Notes: generated by a model from the sequence alone, not told the origin. A stretch of 64,000 nucleotides of DNA from Rubrivivax sp. (GCA_030680415.1 JAUXVE010000148.1:32563-96562), one strand, 5' to 3'. Shown: positions 9,590 through 19,921, counted from the first letter of the stretch. A program made the numbers and translations.

Positions 9590-9717
9590 GGCCGGCGGCC
9601 GGCGCTGCTTCTTCGCGTCGACGCCGGCCTTGGCGATGACGCCGTCCTGGTCGGAACTCACGCCCGAGACACCGATGGCGCCGATGAGTTTGCCGTCGAC
9701 GAAAAGCGGCCAGGGTC
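9590..9717 (-). pseudogene. C-terminal fragment of a GlcG/HbpS-family (heme-binding) protein
   Basis: On the minus strand the frame reads LFVDGKLIGAIGVSGVSSDQDGVIAKAGVDAKK, the conserved end of GlcG/HbpS-like small proteins (usually about 140 aa). Nothing of the N-terminal 80-90 residues is present upstream, where the alpha/beta hydrolase gene ends. It is therefore a truncated relic adjoining the degraded ATPase. Confidence 0.6.
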
Positions 9718-9730
9718 ATGCGGCGCGGGT

Positions 9731-10534
9731 TCAGCGTGCGTCTGCCTTCGTGTGTGCGTGAATGAAGCGCGCGGCGGCGTCGATCAGCGCCAGCGGCTGG
9801 TCGCGGTGCGGGGAATGGCCACAGGCCGGCAGCTCCAGCAACTGTGTCTGCGGCACACGCCGCGCGATGCCGCGGATCTGCTCCAGCGTGCCGTACTCGT
9901 CGTCCACGCCCTGCACCGCCAGCAGCGGGCAGCGTATGGCCGCGATCTCGGCTTCGATCGACCAGTGCCGGAACGGCGGGTGCAGCCAGATGCGGTTCCA
10001 GCCCCAGAAGGCCGAGTCCGGGTCGTCGTGGTACTTGGCCAGCCGCTGGCGCAGGTCGGTGTCCAGGTAGGCGCGCCTGGCCTTCTCGATGCTGTCCAGC
10101 GACAGCTCCTCGACCCGGATGTGCGGCGCCACCACGACGGCGCCGCGCAGCGCATGGGCATAGCGCGCCGCGTACAGCAGCGCGATCGAACCGCCGTCGC
10201 TGTGGCCGAACAGCCAGGGCGGGTCGGCCGCGACGTCGACGTCCAGCGCGGCCAGCAGCGCCGGCAGCACTTCGTGCGCCTGGCGGTGCATGAAGTCCAG
10301 CTCCCAGGCCTCTGCGGCGGCGCGCGGCGTCGAACGGCCGTAACCGGGCCGCGAATAGACCAGGCCGCGGGCACCGACCGCGTCGCACAGTCGCGCCGGG
10401 AAGTCGCGCCACATGGCCAGCGACCCCAGCCCCTCGTGCAGGAACACGATCAGCGGCGCCTGCCGCCGCTGTTGGCCGAGCCATTCGTGCTCGATGCGCA
10501 GCGGCCGGCCGGCCCACTCGATGCCGACGAACAT
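9731..10534 (-). CDS. Alpha/beta hydrolase, benzoate-cluster associated
   Basis: 267-aa cytosolic alpha/beta hydrolase from ATG 10534. Catalytic elements are visible: oxyanion segment FLHEGLGS, nucleophile elbow LFGHSDGGS (Ser), acidic residue in VQGVDDEYG, and His in CGHSPHRD. The ORF can be extended 11 codons upstream but without a conserved start. It is the gene after bclA on the same strand. Hydrolases or lactonases are often found with box genes, so a role in cleaving a side product of ring epoxidation or a benzoate ester is plausible, but the substrate is not readable from sequence. Confidence 0.82.
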   Translation of the reverse strand: MFVGIEWAGRPLRIEHEWLGQQRRQAPLIVFLHEGLGSLAMWRDFPARLCDAVGARGLVYSRPGYGRSTPRAAAEAWELDFMHRQAHEVLPALLAALDVDVAADPPWLFGHSDGGSIALLYAARYAHALRGAVVVAPHIRVEELSLDSIEKARRAYLDTDLRQRLAKYHDDPDSAFWGWNRIWLHPPFRHWSIEAEIAAIRCPLLAVQGVDDEYGTLEQIRGIARRVPQTQLLELPACGHSPHRDQPLALIDAAARFIHAHTKADAR

Positions 10535-10621
10535 GTCAGGCGGTGACCCGCCGCGTAGCGCGAGCAACGCCCCTTGGAGGCACGGCAGAGATCGGGCGCA
10601 AGCCGGCGCCCGGCCAGCACC

Positions 10622-12244
10622 TCACTGCCCCGCCTCGCGTTCGCGCAGCTTGAAGCGCTGGATCTTGCCGGTGGCGGTCTTCGGCAGGTCGTCGACGAAT
10701 TCGATCTGGCGCGGGTACTTGTAGGGTGCCAGCTTGTCCTTCACGAAGGCCTTGAGCTCGGCGTCGCTGGCCTGGCTGCCGGCCTTCAGCACGACATAGG
10801 CCTTGGTCTTGGTCAGGCCGTCGGCGTCGGCGACGCCGATCACCGCGGCTTCCAGCACCGCCGGGTGCTGCACCAGCGTGGCTTCCACCTCGAAGGGGCT
10901 GACGTAGACGCCGCTGACCTTGAGCATGTCGTCGCTGCGGCCGCAGTAGGTGTAGGTGCCGTCGGCGTTCTTTACGTACTTGTCGCCGCTCTTGGTCCAG
11001 CCGCCCTGGAAGGTTTCGCGCGTCTTGACGCGGTTGCCCCAGTACATGGTGGCCGCCGACGGGCCCTGGATGAAAAGGTCGCCCGGCTCGCCGTCGGCCA
11101 CCGGCTGGCCCTGGTCACCGCGCAATTCGACCTCGTAGCCCGGCACCGGCCAGCCGGTGGTGCCGTAGCGCACCTTGTCCGGCCGGTTGGACATGAAGAT
11201 GTGCAGCATCTCGGTGGAACCGATGCCGTCGACGATGTCGACGCCGAAGTGGCGCTTGAAGCGCTCGCCGATCTCTGCCGGCAGCGCCTCGCCCGCCGAC
11301 GACACCAGGCGCAGTGCCACCGCTTCGCGGCCGGGCAGCGCGGGTGAGGCCAGCATGCCGGCGAATCCGGTGGGGGCGCCGTAGAACACGGTCGGCCGCA
11401 CGCCCGAAGGGCGACCTTCGCCGCCCGCACCGCCGACGCCGCCGGTCAGGCGCTTGAAGGTCGCGTCCGGCGTCGGCCGTTCGGCCATCAGCAAGACGGT
11501 GGCGCCCACGCTCAGCGGGAAGGTCAGCGCGTTGCCCAGGCCGTAGGCGAAGAAGAGCTTGGCCGCCGAAAAGCAGACGTCGCTCTGGCGCAGCCCGAGG
11601 ATGCCCTTGCCGTAGAGCTCGGCCGTCCAGTACGCATTGGCGTGGGTGTGCACGGTGCCCTTGGGCCGCCCGGTGGATCCAGACGAGTAGAGCCAGAAGG
11701 CCGCGTCGTCGGCATGGGTGGCGGCGGCCTGGGCCATGGGTGGCTGGGCCTGCACGAAGGCGTCGAAGGCGATCTCGCCGACATCCAGCGGCGCCACCGG
11801 CCGCGAGACGATCACCGTGTGCACCTCGTGGTCGCTCTTGGTCATTGCCAGCTTCAGCGCCGGCAGCACGGCGCCTGACACCAGCACCGCCTGCGCGCGT
11901 GAATGCTCCAGCATGTAGGCGTAGTCGTCGGCCGTCAGCAGCGTGTTCACGGCCACCGGCACCACACCGGCATAGACGGCGCCGAGGAAGGCCACCGGCC
12001 AGTCGTTGACGTCCTGCATCAGCAGCAGCACACGCTCCTCGCGCTTGACGCCCAGCGCGCGCAGTCCGGTCGCCAGGCGCCGCGTGTGGTTGGCGAGCTG
12101 GCCGTAGCTCAGCGTGCCGGCGTCGTCGATGAAAGCCGGACGCTCGGCACGACCGGCATTGACAGCCAGCAGGTGCTGCGCGAAGTTGAAGGCCTCCGGG
12201 GGCGGCTGGACGCCTGCCGGTTGCTGGGCGGGGATGGGACTCAT
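10622..12244 (-). CDS. bclA: Benzoate-CoA ligase
   Basis: 540 aa. Activates benzoate (ATP + CoA) to benzoyl-CoA, the entry step of the box pathway. ANL-superfamily motifs: ATP loop YSSGSTGRPKG at 186-196, DGIGSTEMLHIF, GRSDDMLKVSGVYVSPFEVE hinge, and the catalytic Lys in PKTATGKIQRFKL near the C-terminus. The N-terminal FNFAQHLL... and SAAKLFFAYGLGNAL are typical of benzoate-CoA ligases. GGAG sits 8 nt before ATG 12244. It is divergent from boxR, with TGCA-rich putative operators between. A Gly-rich insertion (about 268-281) is unusual. Confidence 0.93.
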   Translation of the reverse strand: MSPIPAQQPAGVQPPPEAFNFAQHLLAVNAGRAERPAFIDDAGTLSYGQLANHTRRLATGLRALGVKREERVLLLMQDVNDWPVAFLGAVYAGVVPVAVNTLLTADDYAYMLEHSRAQAVLVSGAVLPALKLAMTKSDHEVHTVIVSRPVAPLDVGEIAFDAFVQAQPPMAQAAATHADDAAFWLYSSGSTGRPKGTVHTHANAYWTAELYGKGILGLRQSDVCFSAAKLFFAYGLGNALTFPLSVGATVLLMAERPTPDATFKRLTGGVGGAGGEGRPSGVRPTVFYGAPTGFAGMLASPALPGREAVALRLVSSAGEALPAEIGERFKRHFGVDIVDGIGSTEMLHIFMSNRPDKVRYGTTGWPVPGYEVELRGDQGQPVADGEPGDLFIQGPSAATMYWGNRVKTRETFQGGWTKSGDKYVKNADGTYTYCGRSDDMLKVSGVYVSPFEVEATLVQHPAVLEAAVIGVADADGLTKTKAYVVLKAGSQASDAELKAFVKDKLAPYKYPRQIEFVDDLPKTATGKIQRFKLREREAGQ

Positions 12245-12257
12245 CGTTGTCTCCTGC

Positions 12258-12307
12258 TGCAGTGCACTTGCGGGATCATCATTAATGCATTATTGTGCTC
12301 GTCTGCA
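12258..12307. promoter_or_regulatory. Cluster of TGCA motifs between bclA and boxR (putative BoxR sites)
   Basis: Four TGCA tetramers occur in 50 nt (12258, 12263, 12286, 12304), one inside TAATGCATTA. BzdR/BoxR-type regulators recognise TGCA-containing operators in other bacteria (family knowledge). A second TGCA group lies before boxC at 13337-13380, so both promoters may respond to BoxR and benzoyl-CoA. Confidence 0.5.
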
Positions 12308-12328
12308 CTTTAGAACTCGCATCCGCCC

Positions 12329-13315
12329 ATGTCAAGCACGACGCTGCCTTCCGCTCAGACCCAGCCTGACCTGCGCGAGGCAGCACCCCTGCCACGCGCG
12401 CCGGCCACGCCGACGCCAGACACCGTGGCAGCAGCCGGGCCGCACAAGCACCCCTTCCTGGTGGCCCTGGGCGAACGCGTGCGGGCGCTGCGCTCGCGCC
12501 GCGGCATGACGCGCAAGGCGCTGTCGGTGGCCACCGACGTGTCCGAGCGCCACCTGGCCAACCTGGAGTACGGCGTCGGCAACGCGTCGATCCTGATCCT
12601 GCTGCAGGTCTCGCAAGCCCTCCAATGTTCGCTGGCCGAACTGCTGGGCGACGTGACGACGCGTTCACCGGAGTGGCTGCTGATCCGTGAACTGCTCGAG
12701 CAGCGCGACGAAGCCACGCTGCGCCGCGTGCGCGTGGCGGTGGGCGAACTGCTCGGCACCGGTGGCGCGCATGGCGAGGGCAGCTCGGCGCGCAGCTCGC
12801 GCGTGGCGCTGGTCGGGCTGCGCGGCGCCGGCAAGTCGACGCTGGGCGCCATGCTGGCCGAAGACCTGGGCTTCCCCTTCGTCGAGCTCAGCCGCGAGAT
12901 CGAGCAGTTCGCCGGCTGCAGCATTGCCGAGATCCAGGCCCTGTACGGCCAGAGCGCCTACCGCCGCTACGAGCGCCGGGCGCTCGAGGAGGCCGTGCAG
13001 ATCCACCCCGAAGCGGTGATCGCCATGCCCGGCGGCATCGTCTCCGACCCCGCCACCTTCAACCTGCTGCTGGCGCACTGCACCACCGTGTGGCTGCAGG
13101 CGCGGCCCGAGGACCACATGAAGCGCGTCACCGCGCAGGGCGACACGCGCCCGATGGCTGCCAGCCGGGAGGCGATGGAGGACCTCAAGAACATCCTGGC
13201 CGGCCGCGCCGCGTTCTACTCGAAGGCCGAGCTGCACGTCGACACCAGTGCCCAGCCGCTGCCGGAAACCTTCCAGACGCTGCGTACCGTGGTCCGGGAT
13301 CGGCTCAGAACCTAG
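12329..13315 (+). CDS. boxR: BoxR/BzdR-type transcriptional regulator (XRE + shikimate-kinase-like domain)
   Basis: 328 aa. BoxR represses box genes and is relieved by benzoyl-CoA. Domains: a Pro/Ala-rich N-terminal tail (1-40), an XRE-type helix-turn-helix at about 45-105 (VRALRSRRGMTRKALSVATD, SERHLANLEYGVGNASI), a linker, then a shikimate-kinase-like effector domain from 155 onward with P-loop GLRGAGKST (163-171). The DTRPM element found in shikimate kinases also occurs. This HTH-kinase fusion is diagnostic of BzdR/BoxR. It is divergent from bclA and immediately upstream of boxC, so it is placed to control both. Confidence 0.93.
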   Translation: MSSTTLPSAQTQPDLREAAPLPRAPATPTPDTVAAAGPHKHPFLVALGERVRALRSRRGMTRKALSVATDVSERHLANLEYGVGNASILILLQVSQALQCSLAELLGDVTTRSPEWLLIRELLEQRDEATLRRVRVAVGELLGTGGAHGEGSSARSSRVALVGLRGAGKSTLGAMLAEDLGFPFVELSREIEQFAGCSIAEIQALYGQSAYRRYERRALEEAVQIHPEAVIAMPGGIVSDPATFNLLLAHCTTVWLQARPEDHMKRVTAQGDTRPMAASREAMEDLKNILAGRAAFYSKAELHVDTSAQPLPETFQTLRTVVRDRLRT

Positions 13316-13336
13316 GGTAGGTACGTGGCATCAAAT

Positions 13337-13383
13337 TGCATTTCTCTGTTGAGCATCGTTGTTTTACGCATTATGATGCATGT
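13337..13383. promoter_or_regulatory. boxC promoter region with TGCA motifs (putative BoxR operator)
   Basis: TGCA occurs at 13337 and 13377; the second is in ATGATGCATG and overlaps the short repeat GCAT-TATG-ATGC. The stretch is AT-rich relative to its surroundings and lies 50-95 nt before boxC. It resembles the bclA-boxR intergenic motifs, suggesting the same regulator. Confidence 0.45.
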
Positions 13384-13431
13384 CAAGTCGTTTCATGACC
13401 CCGCATCGAAGTGCCCGCCAAGGAGAACGCC

Positions 13432-15090
<1,659 letters not shown>

Positions 15091-15099
15091 ATCACATTT

Positions 15100-15142
15100 C
15101 CCTCACCCTCACCCCCACCCTCTCCCGCAAGCGGGAGAGGGG
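15100..15142. repeat. Intergenic CCCTCACCC/hairpin repeat, copy 1
   Basis: A CCCTCACCC lead is followed by CCCTCTCCCGC-AA-GCGGGAGAGGG, an 11-bp perfect hairpin with 2-nt loop. It is the common dispersed intergenic palindrome of high-GC proteobacteria. It sits between boxC and boxB just ahead of the boxB ribosome site, so it will form a strong mRNA hairpin within the operon. Confidence 0.85.
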
Positions 15143-15160
15143 GTAAAACAAGGAGCACAG

Positions 15161-16588
15161 ATGAGCACGATCGACTACAGCGAGAAGATCCCCAACAACG
15201 TCAACCTGGCCGAAGACCGCACGCTCAAGCGCGCGCTCGAGCAGTGGCAGCCCAACTACCTGGCCTGGTGGGCCGACATGGGCCCTGACGATTCGCAGGA
15301 CTTCGACGTCTACCTGCGCACCGCCGTCAGCGTCGACCCGCAGGGCTGGGCGCAGTTCGGTTACGTCAAGATGCCCGAGTACCGCTGGGGCATCTTCCTC
15401 AACCCCGGCGACGCGAACCGCAAGATCCACTTCGGCGACCACAAGGGCGAAGCCGCGTGGCAGGACGTGCCCGGCGAATACCGCGCCAACCTGCGCCGCA
15501 TCATCGTCACGCAGGGCGACACCGAGCCGGCCAGCGTCGAGCAACAGCGCCACCTGGGCCTCACCGCGCCCAGCCAGTACGACCTGCGCAACCTGTTCCA
15601 GGTCAACGTCGAGGAAGGCCGCCACCTGTGGGCCATGGTCTACCTGCTGCACAAGTACTTCGGCCGCGACGGCCGCGAGGAAGGCGAGGCGCTGCTCGAG
15701 CGCCGCAGCGGCCAGCAGGACAACCCGCGCATCCTGCAGGCCTTCAACGAAGAAACGCCCGACTGGCTAAGCTTCTTCATGTTCACCTATTTCACCGATC
15801 GCGACGGCAAGTTCCAGCTCTGCGCGCTGGCCGAAAGCAGCTTCGACCCGCTGGCGCGCACCACCAAGTTCATGCTCACCGAAGAAGCGCACCACATGTT
15901 CGTCGGCGAGTCGGGCATCAGCCGCATCATCCAGCGCACCTGCGCTTTGATGAACGAGCGCAAGACCGATGACCCGGCCAGGCTGCGCGCCGCCGGCGTG
16001 ATCGACCTGCCGACGCTGCAGCGTTACCTCAACTTCCACTTCAGCGTCACGATCGACCTCTTCGGCGCCGACGAGAGCAGCAACGCCGCCACTTTCTACA
16101 GCACCGGTCTGAAGGGGCGCTACGAGGAGGGCAAGCGCGTCGACGACCACGTGCTCAAGGGCCAGACCTACCGCGTGCTGAGTGTCGCGGGCGGCCAGCT
16201 CGTCGAGCGCGAGGTGCCGATGCTCAACGCGCTGAACGAGGTGCTGCGCGACGACTACATCAAGGACAGCATCGGCGGCGTCGAGCGCTGGAACAAGGTC
16301 ATCGAAAAGGCCGGTATCCCCTTCCGGCTGAAGGTGCCGCACAAGGCCTTCCACCGCAGCATCGGCTCGCTGTCCGGCGCCAAGGTCTCGCCCGACGGCC
16401 GTGTCGTGAGTGAGGCCGAATGGGCCGCGCAGGTCGACGAGTGGCTGCCGAGTGCGGGCGACCGCGCCTTCGTGGCCAGCCTGATGGGCCGAGTGGTGGA
16501 GCCCGGCAAGTTTGCCAACTGGATCGCGCCGCCGGTGATGGGCATCAACCGCCAGCCGGTGGACTTCGAGTACGTGCGCTTCGCGTGA
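15161..16588 (+). CDS. boxB: Benzoyl-CoA 2,3-epoxidase, oxygenase component BoxB
   Basis: 475 aa, the BoxB length. A class-I diiron epoxidase that inserts one O atom from O2 into benzoyl-CoA using electrons from BoxA. Diiron ligand helices are visible: VEEGRHLWAMVY (about 150-161; Glu and His) and TEEAHHMFVGE (240-250). The N-terminus IPNNVNLAEDRTLKRALEQWQPNYL is highly typical. AAGGAG stands 9 nt before ATG 15161. It lies between hairpin repeats in the box operon. Confidence 0.96.
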   Translation: MSTIDYSEKIPNNVNLAEDRTLKRALEQWQPNYLAWWADMGPDDSQDFDVYLRTAVSVDPQGWAQFGYVKMPEYRWGIFLNPGDANRKIHFGDHKGEAAWQDVPGEYRANLRRIIVTQGDTEPASVEQQRHLGLTAPSQYDLRNLFQVNVEEGRHLWAMVYLLHKYFGRDGREEGEALLERRSGQQDNPRILQAFNEETPDWLSFFMFTYFTDRDGKFQLCALAESSFDPLARTTKFMLTEEAHHMFVGESGISRIIQRTCALMNERKTDDPARLRAAGVIDLPTLQRYLNFHFSVTIDLFGADESSNAATFYSTGLKGRYEEGKRVDDHVLKGQTYRVLSVAGGQLVEREVPMLNALNEVLRDDYIKDSIGGVERWNKVIEKAGIPFRLKVPHKAFHRSIGSLSGAKVSPDGRVVSEAEWAAQVDEWLPSAGDRAFVASLMGRVVEPGKFANWIAPPVMGINRQPVDFEYVRFA

Positions 16589-16598
16589 CCGTCTTCCT

Positions 16599-16634
16599 CC
16601 CTCTCCCGCGAGCGGGAGAGGGCCGGGGTGAGGG
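16599..16634. repeat. Intergenic hairpin repeat, copy 2 (inverted orientation)
   Basis: CCTCTCCCGC-GA-GCGGGAGAGG followed by CCGGGGTGAGGG: the same repeat family as the copy before boxB but in reverse orientation, so the GGTGAGGG side faces boxA. It pairs as an inverted couple with copy 3, 20 nt downstream. Confidence 0.85.
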
Positions 16635-16652
16635 CTGAAGCGCACGCCAACA

Positions 16653-16690
16653 CCCTCACCCCAACCCTCTCACGCAAGCGGGAGAGGGGG
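16653..16690. repeat. Intergenic hairpin repeat, copy 3
   Basis: CCCTCACCCCAACCCTCTC, then ACGCAAGCGGGAGAGGGGG, same orientation as copy 1, with one mismatch in the stem (CTCTCACGC against GCGGGAGAG). Together with copy 2 it fills the boxB-boxA gap. Confidence 0.85.
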
Positions 16691-16711
16691 CAAAGCCAGA
16701 GACACACCGGC

Positions 16712-17992
16712 ATGGACATGGCCGACAGCATCGTCATCAAGCAGCACCTGATCGACCCCGAGATCTGCATCCGCTGCAACACCTGCGAGGCCACCTGCCC
16801 GGTGGGGGCCATCACGCACGACGACCGCAACTACGTCGTCGATGCCACCAAGTGCAATCTGTGCATGGACTGCATCCCGCCCTGCCCCACCGGCAGCATC
16901 GACAACTGGCGCCTCATGCCGCGGGCCCAGGCCTACAGCGTGGCCGCGCAACTGGGCTGGGACGAACTGCCGGCCGAGCTGAGCAGCGACGAACTGGCCG
17001 CCGCCGGCGTCGCGCCCGAAGCGGCAGCGGCGGCCGAGCCCGCAGCGCCGGCCCTCCCCGCGGCCGTCGGCAGCAGCGACGCCTTCGTCGGCAGTACCTA
17101 CGGCGCCACGCTGCCGCCCTGGTCGGCCGCGCACGCCTACACCAACCTCTATGGCCCGAAGGCGGCCGAGAAATCCGTCATCGCCACCGTGGCCGGCAAC
17201 GTGCGCGTCACCGAGGTCGGCAGCGACTACGACACGCATCACATCGTGCTCGACTTCGGCGCCCTGCCCTTGCCGGTGCTTGAGGGCCAGAGCATTGGCA
17301 TCGTGCCCCCCGGCACCGACGCCCTCGGCCACGCGCACCACGCCCGCCAGTACAGCATCGCCAGCCCGCGCAACGGCGAAAGGCCCGGTTACAACAACCT
17401 GTCGCTGACCATCAAACGCGTGCTCGAAGACCACCAGGACCGGCCGGTGCGCGGCGTGGCCAGCAACTACATGTGCGACCTGCGGGTGGGCGACAAGGTG
17501 CAGGTCATCGGCCCCTTCGGCACCAGCTTCCTGATGCCCAACCACCCCAAGAGCCACATCGTGATGATCTGCACCGGCACCGGCAGCGCGCCGATGCGGG
17601 CGATGACCGAATGGCGGCGGCGAAAGCGAAAGTCCGGAAAGTTCGAGGGCGGCAAGCTGATGCTGTTCTTCGGTGCCCGCACCCAGGAGGAACTGCCCTA
17701 CTTCGGCCCGCTGCAGAAGCTGCCCAAGGACTTCATCGACATCCACTTCGCCTTCAGCCGCACGCCCGGCCAGCCCAAACGTTATGTGCAGGATCTGATG
17801 CGCGAACGTGCGGCCGACCTGGCACCGTTGCTGGCCGACCCGAACGCGTATTTCTACGTCTGCGGACTGAAGAGCATGGAAGAAGGCGTGGTGCTGGCGC
17901 TGCGCGACGTGGCGCAACAGGCCGGGCTGGACTGGGACGCGGTCGGCGCGGCGCTCAAGCGTGAAGGCCGCCTCCATCTGGAGACATACTGA
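16712..17992 (+). CDS. boxA: Benzoyl-CoA epoxidase reductase component BoxA
   Basis: 426 aa. An FAD/iron-sulfur reductase that passes NADPH electrons to BoxB. The N-terminus holds two [4Fe-4S] motifs: Cys 19/22/25/29 ([12 protein letters not shown]) and Cys 48/51/54/58 ([12 protein letters not shown]). An Ala/Pro-rich linker (about 85-125) leads to a ferredoxin-NADP+ reductase-like domain with RQYSIASPR (FAD), [12 protein letters not shown] (NADP) and [13 protein letters not shown]. The start ATG 16712 gives the conserved [15 protein letters not shown]; upstream reading frame is repeat sequence. Confidence 0.95.
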   Translation: MDMADSIVIKQHLIDPEICIRCNTCEATCPVGAITHDDRNYVVDATKCNLCMDCIPPCPTGSIDNWRLMPRAQAYSVAAQLGWDELPAELSSDELAAAGVAPEAAAAAEPAAPALPAAVGSSDAFVGSTYGATLPPWSAAHAYTNLYGPKAAEKSVIATVAGNVRVTEVGSDYDTHHIVLDFGALPLPVLEGQSIGIVPPGTDALGHAHHARQYSIASPRNGERPGYNNLSLTIKRVLEDHQDRPVRGVASNYMCDLRVGDKVQVIGPFGTSFLMPNHPKSHIVMICTGTGSAPMRAMTEWRRRKRKSGKFEGGKLMLFFGARTQEELPYFGPLQKLPKDFIDIHFAFSRTPGQPKRYVQDLMRERAADLAPLLADPNAYFYVCGLKSMEEGVVLALRDVAQQAGLDWDAVGAALKREGRLHLETY

Positions 17993-18014
17993 TGGCCACC
18001 TGGAAGGCGTTGGC

Positions 18015-18404
18015 ATGGACACACTGACCCTCGGCACCCGCAGCCCCGGCGTGGCCCAGCTCACGATGGCGCGCGAGGCGGTGTTCAACGCCTTCGACGA
18101 GGCCATGATCGGCGAGCTCGACGCCGCCTTTGCACAACTGGAGGCCGACGCCGCCGTGCGCGTCATCGTGCTCGCCGGCGCAGGCCGCCACTTCAGCGCC
18201 GGCGCTGACCTGCAGTGGATGCAGCGCGCCAGCAGCGCCACCGAGGCATGGAACCTGGCCGACGCGCGCCGCTTCGCAGCCATGCTGGCACGCATCGAAG
18301 CTTGCCCGAAGCCCACCGTCGCCCGCGTACGCGGCAGCGACGAGGCGCGCGAGGGCCTCGCCGCCTTCCTGGGCAAACGCCCGCCAGACTGGAACCCCCG
18401 ATGA
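18015..18404 (+). pseudogene. Internally deleted enoyl-CoA hydratase (PaaF/LiuC-like)
   Basis: 129 codons in one open frame, against about 260 for the family. The N-terminal half is intact to the oxyanion-hole segment (GRHFSAGADLQWMQRA) and CPKPTVARV. It is then joined directly to the last residues, SDEAREGLAAFLGKRPPDW, the usual crotonase C-terminus. About 130 residues are absent, including the second oxyanion Gly and catalytic Glu region. The join preserves the frame, and the stop overlaps the paaH start (ATGA), so coupling to paaH remains. Not expected to be a working hydratase. Confidence 0.82.
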
Positions 18405-19921
18405 CGACATTGACGAACGCCCCGCTCCTGATCGTCGGCGCCGGCATCATGGGCGCCGGCATCGCGCAGGTGGCGGCGCAGGCCGGCCACAGCGTGCACC
18501 TGTACGACCTGCGTGCAGGGGCCGCTGCCGAGGCCAAGGCCCGGCTCGGTGCCACGCTCGACGGCCTGGTCGCCAAGGGCAGGCTGACCGCCGAGGCGGT
18601 GCAGGCCACGCTGGCGCGCATCGAACCGGTGGCCACGCTGCAGGCCGCGGCCTCGGCGCGGCTGGTGGTCGAGGCCATCGTCGAGCAGCTCGACGCCAAG
18701 CGCAGCCTGTTCAGGCAACTCGAAGAGCTGCTCGACGCCGACGCGGTGCTGGCCACCAACACCTCGTCGATCAGCGTCACCGCCATTGCCGGCGGCCTGC
18801 AGCACCCGGCGCGCGTGGTCGGCATGCACTTCTTCAACCCGGTGCCGCTGATGAAGCTGGTGGAGGTGGTGTCGGGCCTGCAGACGGCGCCCGCGGTGGC
18901 GCAGGCCGTTTTCGAGCTGGCCCAGGCCTGGGGCAAGGTGCCGGTGCATGCGAAGAGCACGCCGGGTTTCATCGTCAACCGCATCGCCCGCCCCTACTAC
19001 GGCGAAACGCTGGCGCTGCTGCAGGAACAGGCCGCGCCGCCGCCGGTGCTCGACGCCTGCCTGAAGGCCGCCGGCTTTCGCATGGGGCCCTGCGAGCTGA
19101 TGGACCTGGTCGGCCACGACACCAACTTCGCCGTCACGGCCTCGGTGTTCGCGGCCAACTTCAACGACAAGCGCTACGTGCCTTCACTGGTGCAGCGCGA
19201 GATGGTCGACGGCGGCCTGCTCGGCCGCAAGAGCGGGCGCGGCTTCTACACCTACCCTGCCGGTGTGCCGGCACTGCCGGTGCCCGTGTTCGAGGCCCCG
19301 GCCACGGCGCGCGAGGTGGCGGTGCACGGCACGGGCGCCATCGCCGATGCGCTGGAACAGTCGGCCGCGAAGGCGCTGGCCGCGCAGGGCTGGGGTCCGT
19401 CGCGCATCCGCGACAGCGGCTGGACGGGCCTGCAGGTCGACGGCGCCCGCCTCGTGCTGACCGACGGCACGCCGGCCTGCGACATCGCGGCTCGCACCGG
19501 CTGTGCCGACACCGCCGTCTTCGACCGCCCCATGCTGCTGCCGGCAGCCACCGGCCAGGCCCTGGCCTACGCCGTCAACGCCGGCGCCAGTGCGGTCTGG
19601 AAAGCCCAGGCGCCGGCCTGGCTGCATGCGCTGGGCTTCACGCCCTTGCCGCTGGCCGATGCACCGGGCCTGGTGGTGGCGCGCACGCTGGCCATGCTCG
19701 TCAACGAGGCGGCCGACGCCGTGCTGCAGGGGGTTTGCTCACCCGCGGGCGCCGACGCGGCGATGAAACTGGGCGTCAACTACCCGGCCGGTCCCTTCGA
19801 ATGGCTGCAGAGCTGGGGCGTCGCGGGCGTGATCGGTGTGCTGGAAGCCCTCGACGCCACCTACCGCGGCGAGCGTTACCGCGTCAGCCCGTGGCTGCGC
19901 CGCGGCGCCGCACCGACGTGA
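18401..19921 (+). CDS. paaH: 3-hydroxyacyl-CoA dehydrogenase (PaaH-like)
   Basis: 506 aa, the length of PaaH/PaaC-type 3-hydroxyadipyl-CoA dehydrogenases. Rossmann fold: LIVGAGIMGAGIAQVAAQAG at 9-28, then VVEAIVE, ATNTSSISVT, GMHFFNPVPLMKLVEVV (catalytic His), and the first C-terminal domain with STPGFIVNR and MGPCELMDLVGHDTN. A second C-terminal domain repeats the pattern (LVVARTLAMLVNEAAD ... GVNYPAGPFEWLQ). It should oxidise 3-hydroxyadipyl-CoA, an intermediate shared by the box and paa routes. Start is ATG 18401, overlapping the broken hydratase. Confidence 0.92.
   Translation: MTTLTNAPLLIVGAGIMGAGIAQVAAQAGHSVHLYDLRAGAAAEAKARLGATLDGLVAKGRLTAEAVQATLARIEPVATLQAAASARLVVEAIVEQLDAKRSLFRQLEELLDADAVLATNTSSISVTAIAGGLQHPARVVGMHFFNPVPLMKLVEVVSGLQTAPAVAQAVFELAQAWGKVPVHAKSTPGFIVNRIARPYYGETLALLQEQAAPPPVLDACLKAAGFRMGPCELMDLVGHDTNFAVTASVFAANFNDKRYVPSLVQREMVDGGLLGRKSGRGFYTYPAGVPALPVPVFEAPATAREVAVHGTGAIADALEQSAAKALAAQGWGPSRIRDSGWTGLQVDGARLVLTDGTPACDIAARTGCADTAVFDRPMLLPAATGQALAYAVNAGASAVWKAQAPAWLHALGFTPLPLADAPGLVVARTLAMLVNEAADAVLQGVCSPAGADAAMKLGVNYPAGPFEWLQSWGVAGVIGVLEALDATYRGERYRVSPWLRRGAAPT

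Noticed and set aside
5941..9730. tRNA-Ser as a 3' integration site with attL/attR
   Set aside because: No second copy of the tRNA 3' end and no integrase gene found in the island; only the 5'-half relic is seen.
16670..19117. 815-codon minus ORF opposite boxA and paaH
   Set aside because: Antisense shadow; the plus strand has strongly conserved BoxA and PaaH sequences.
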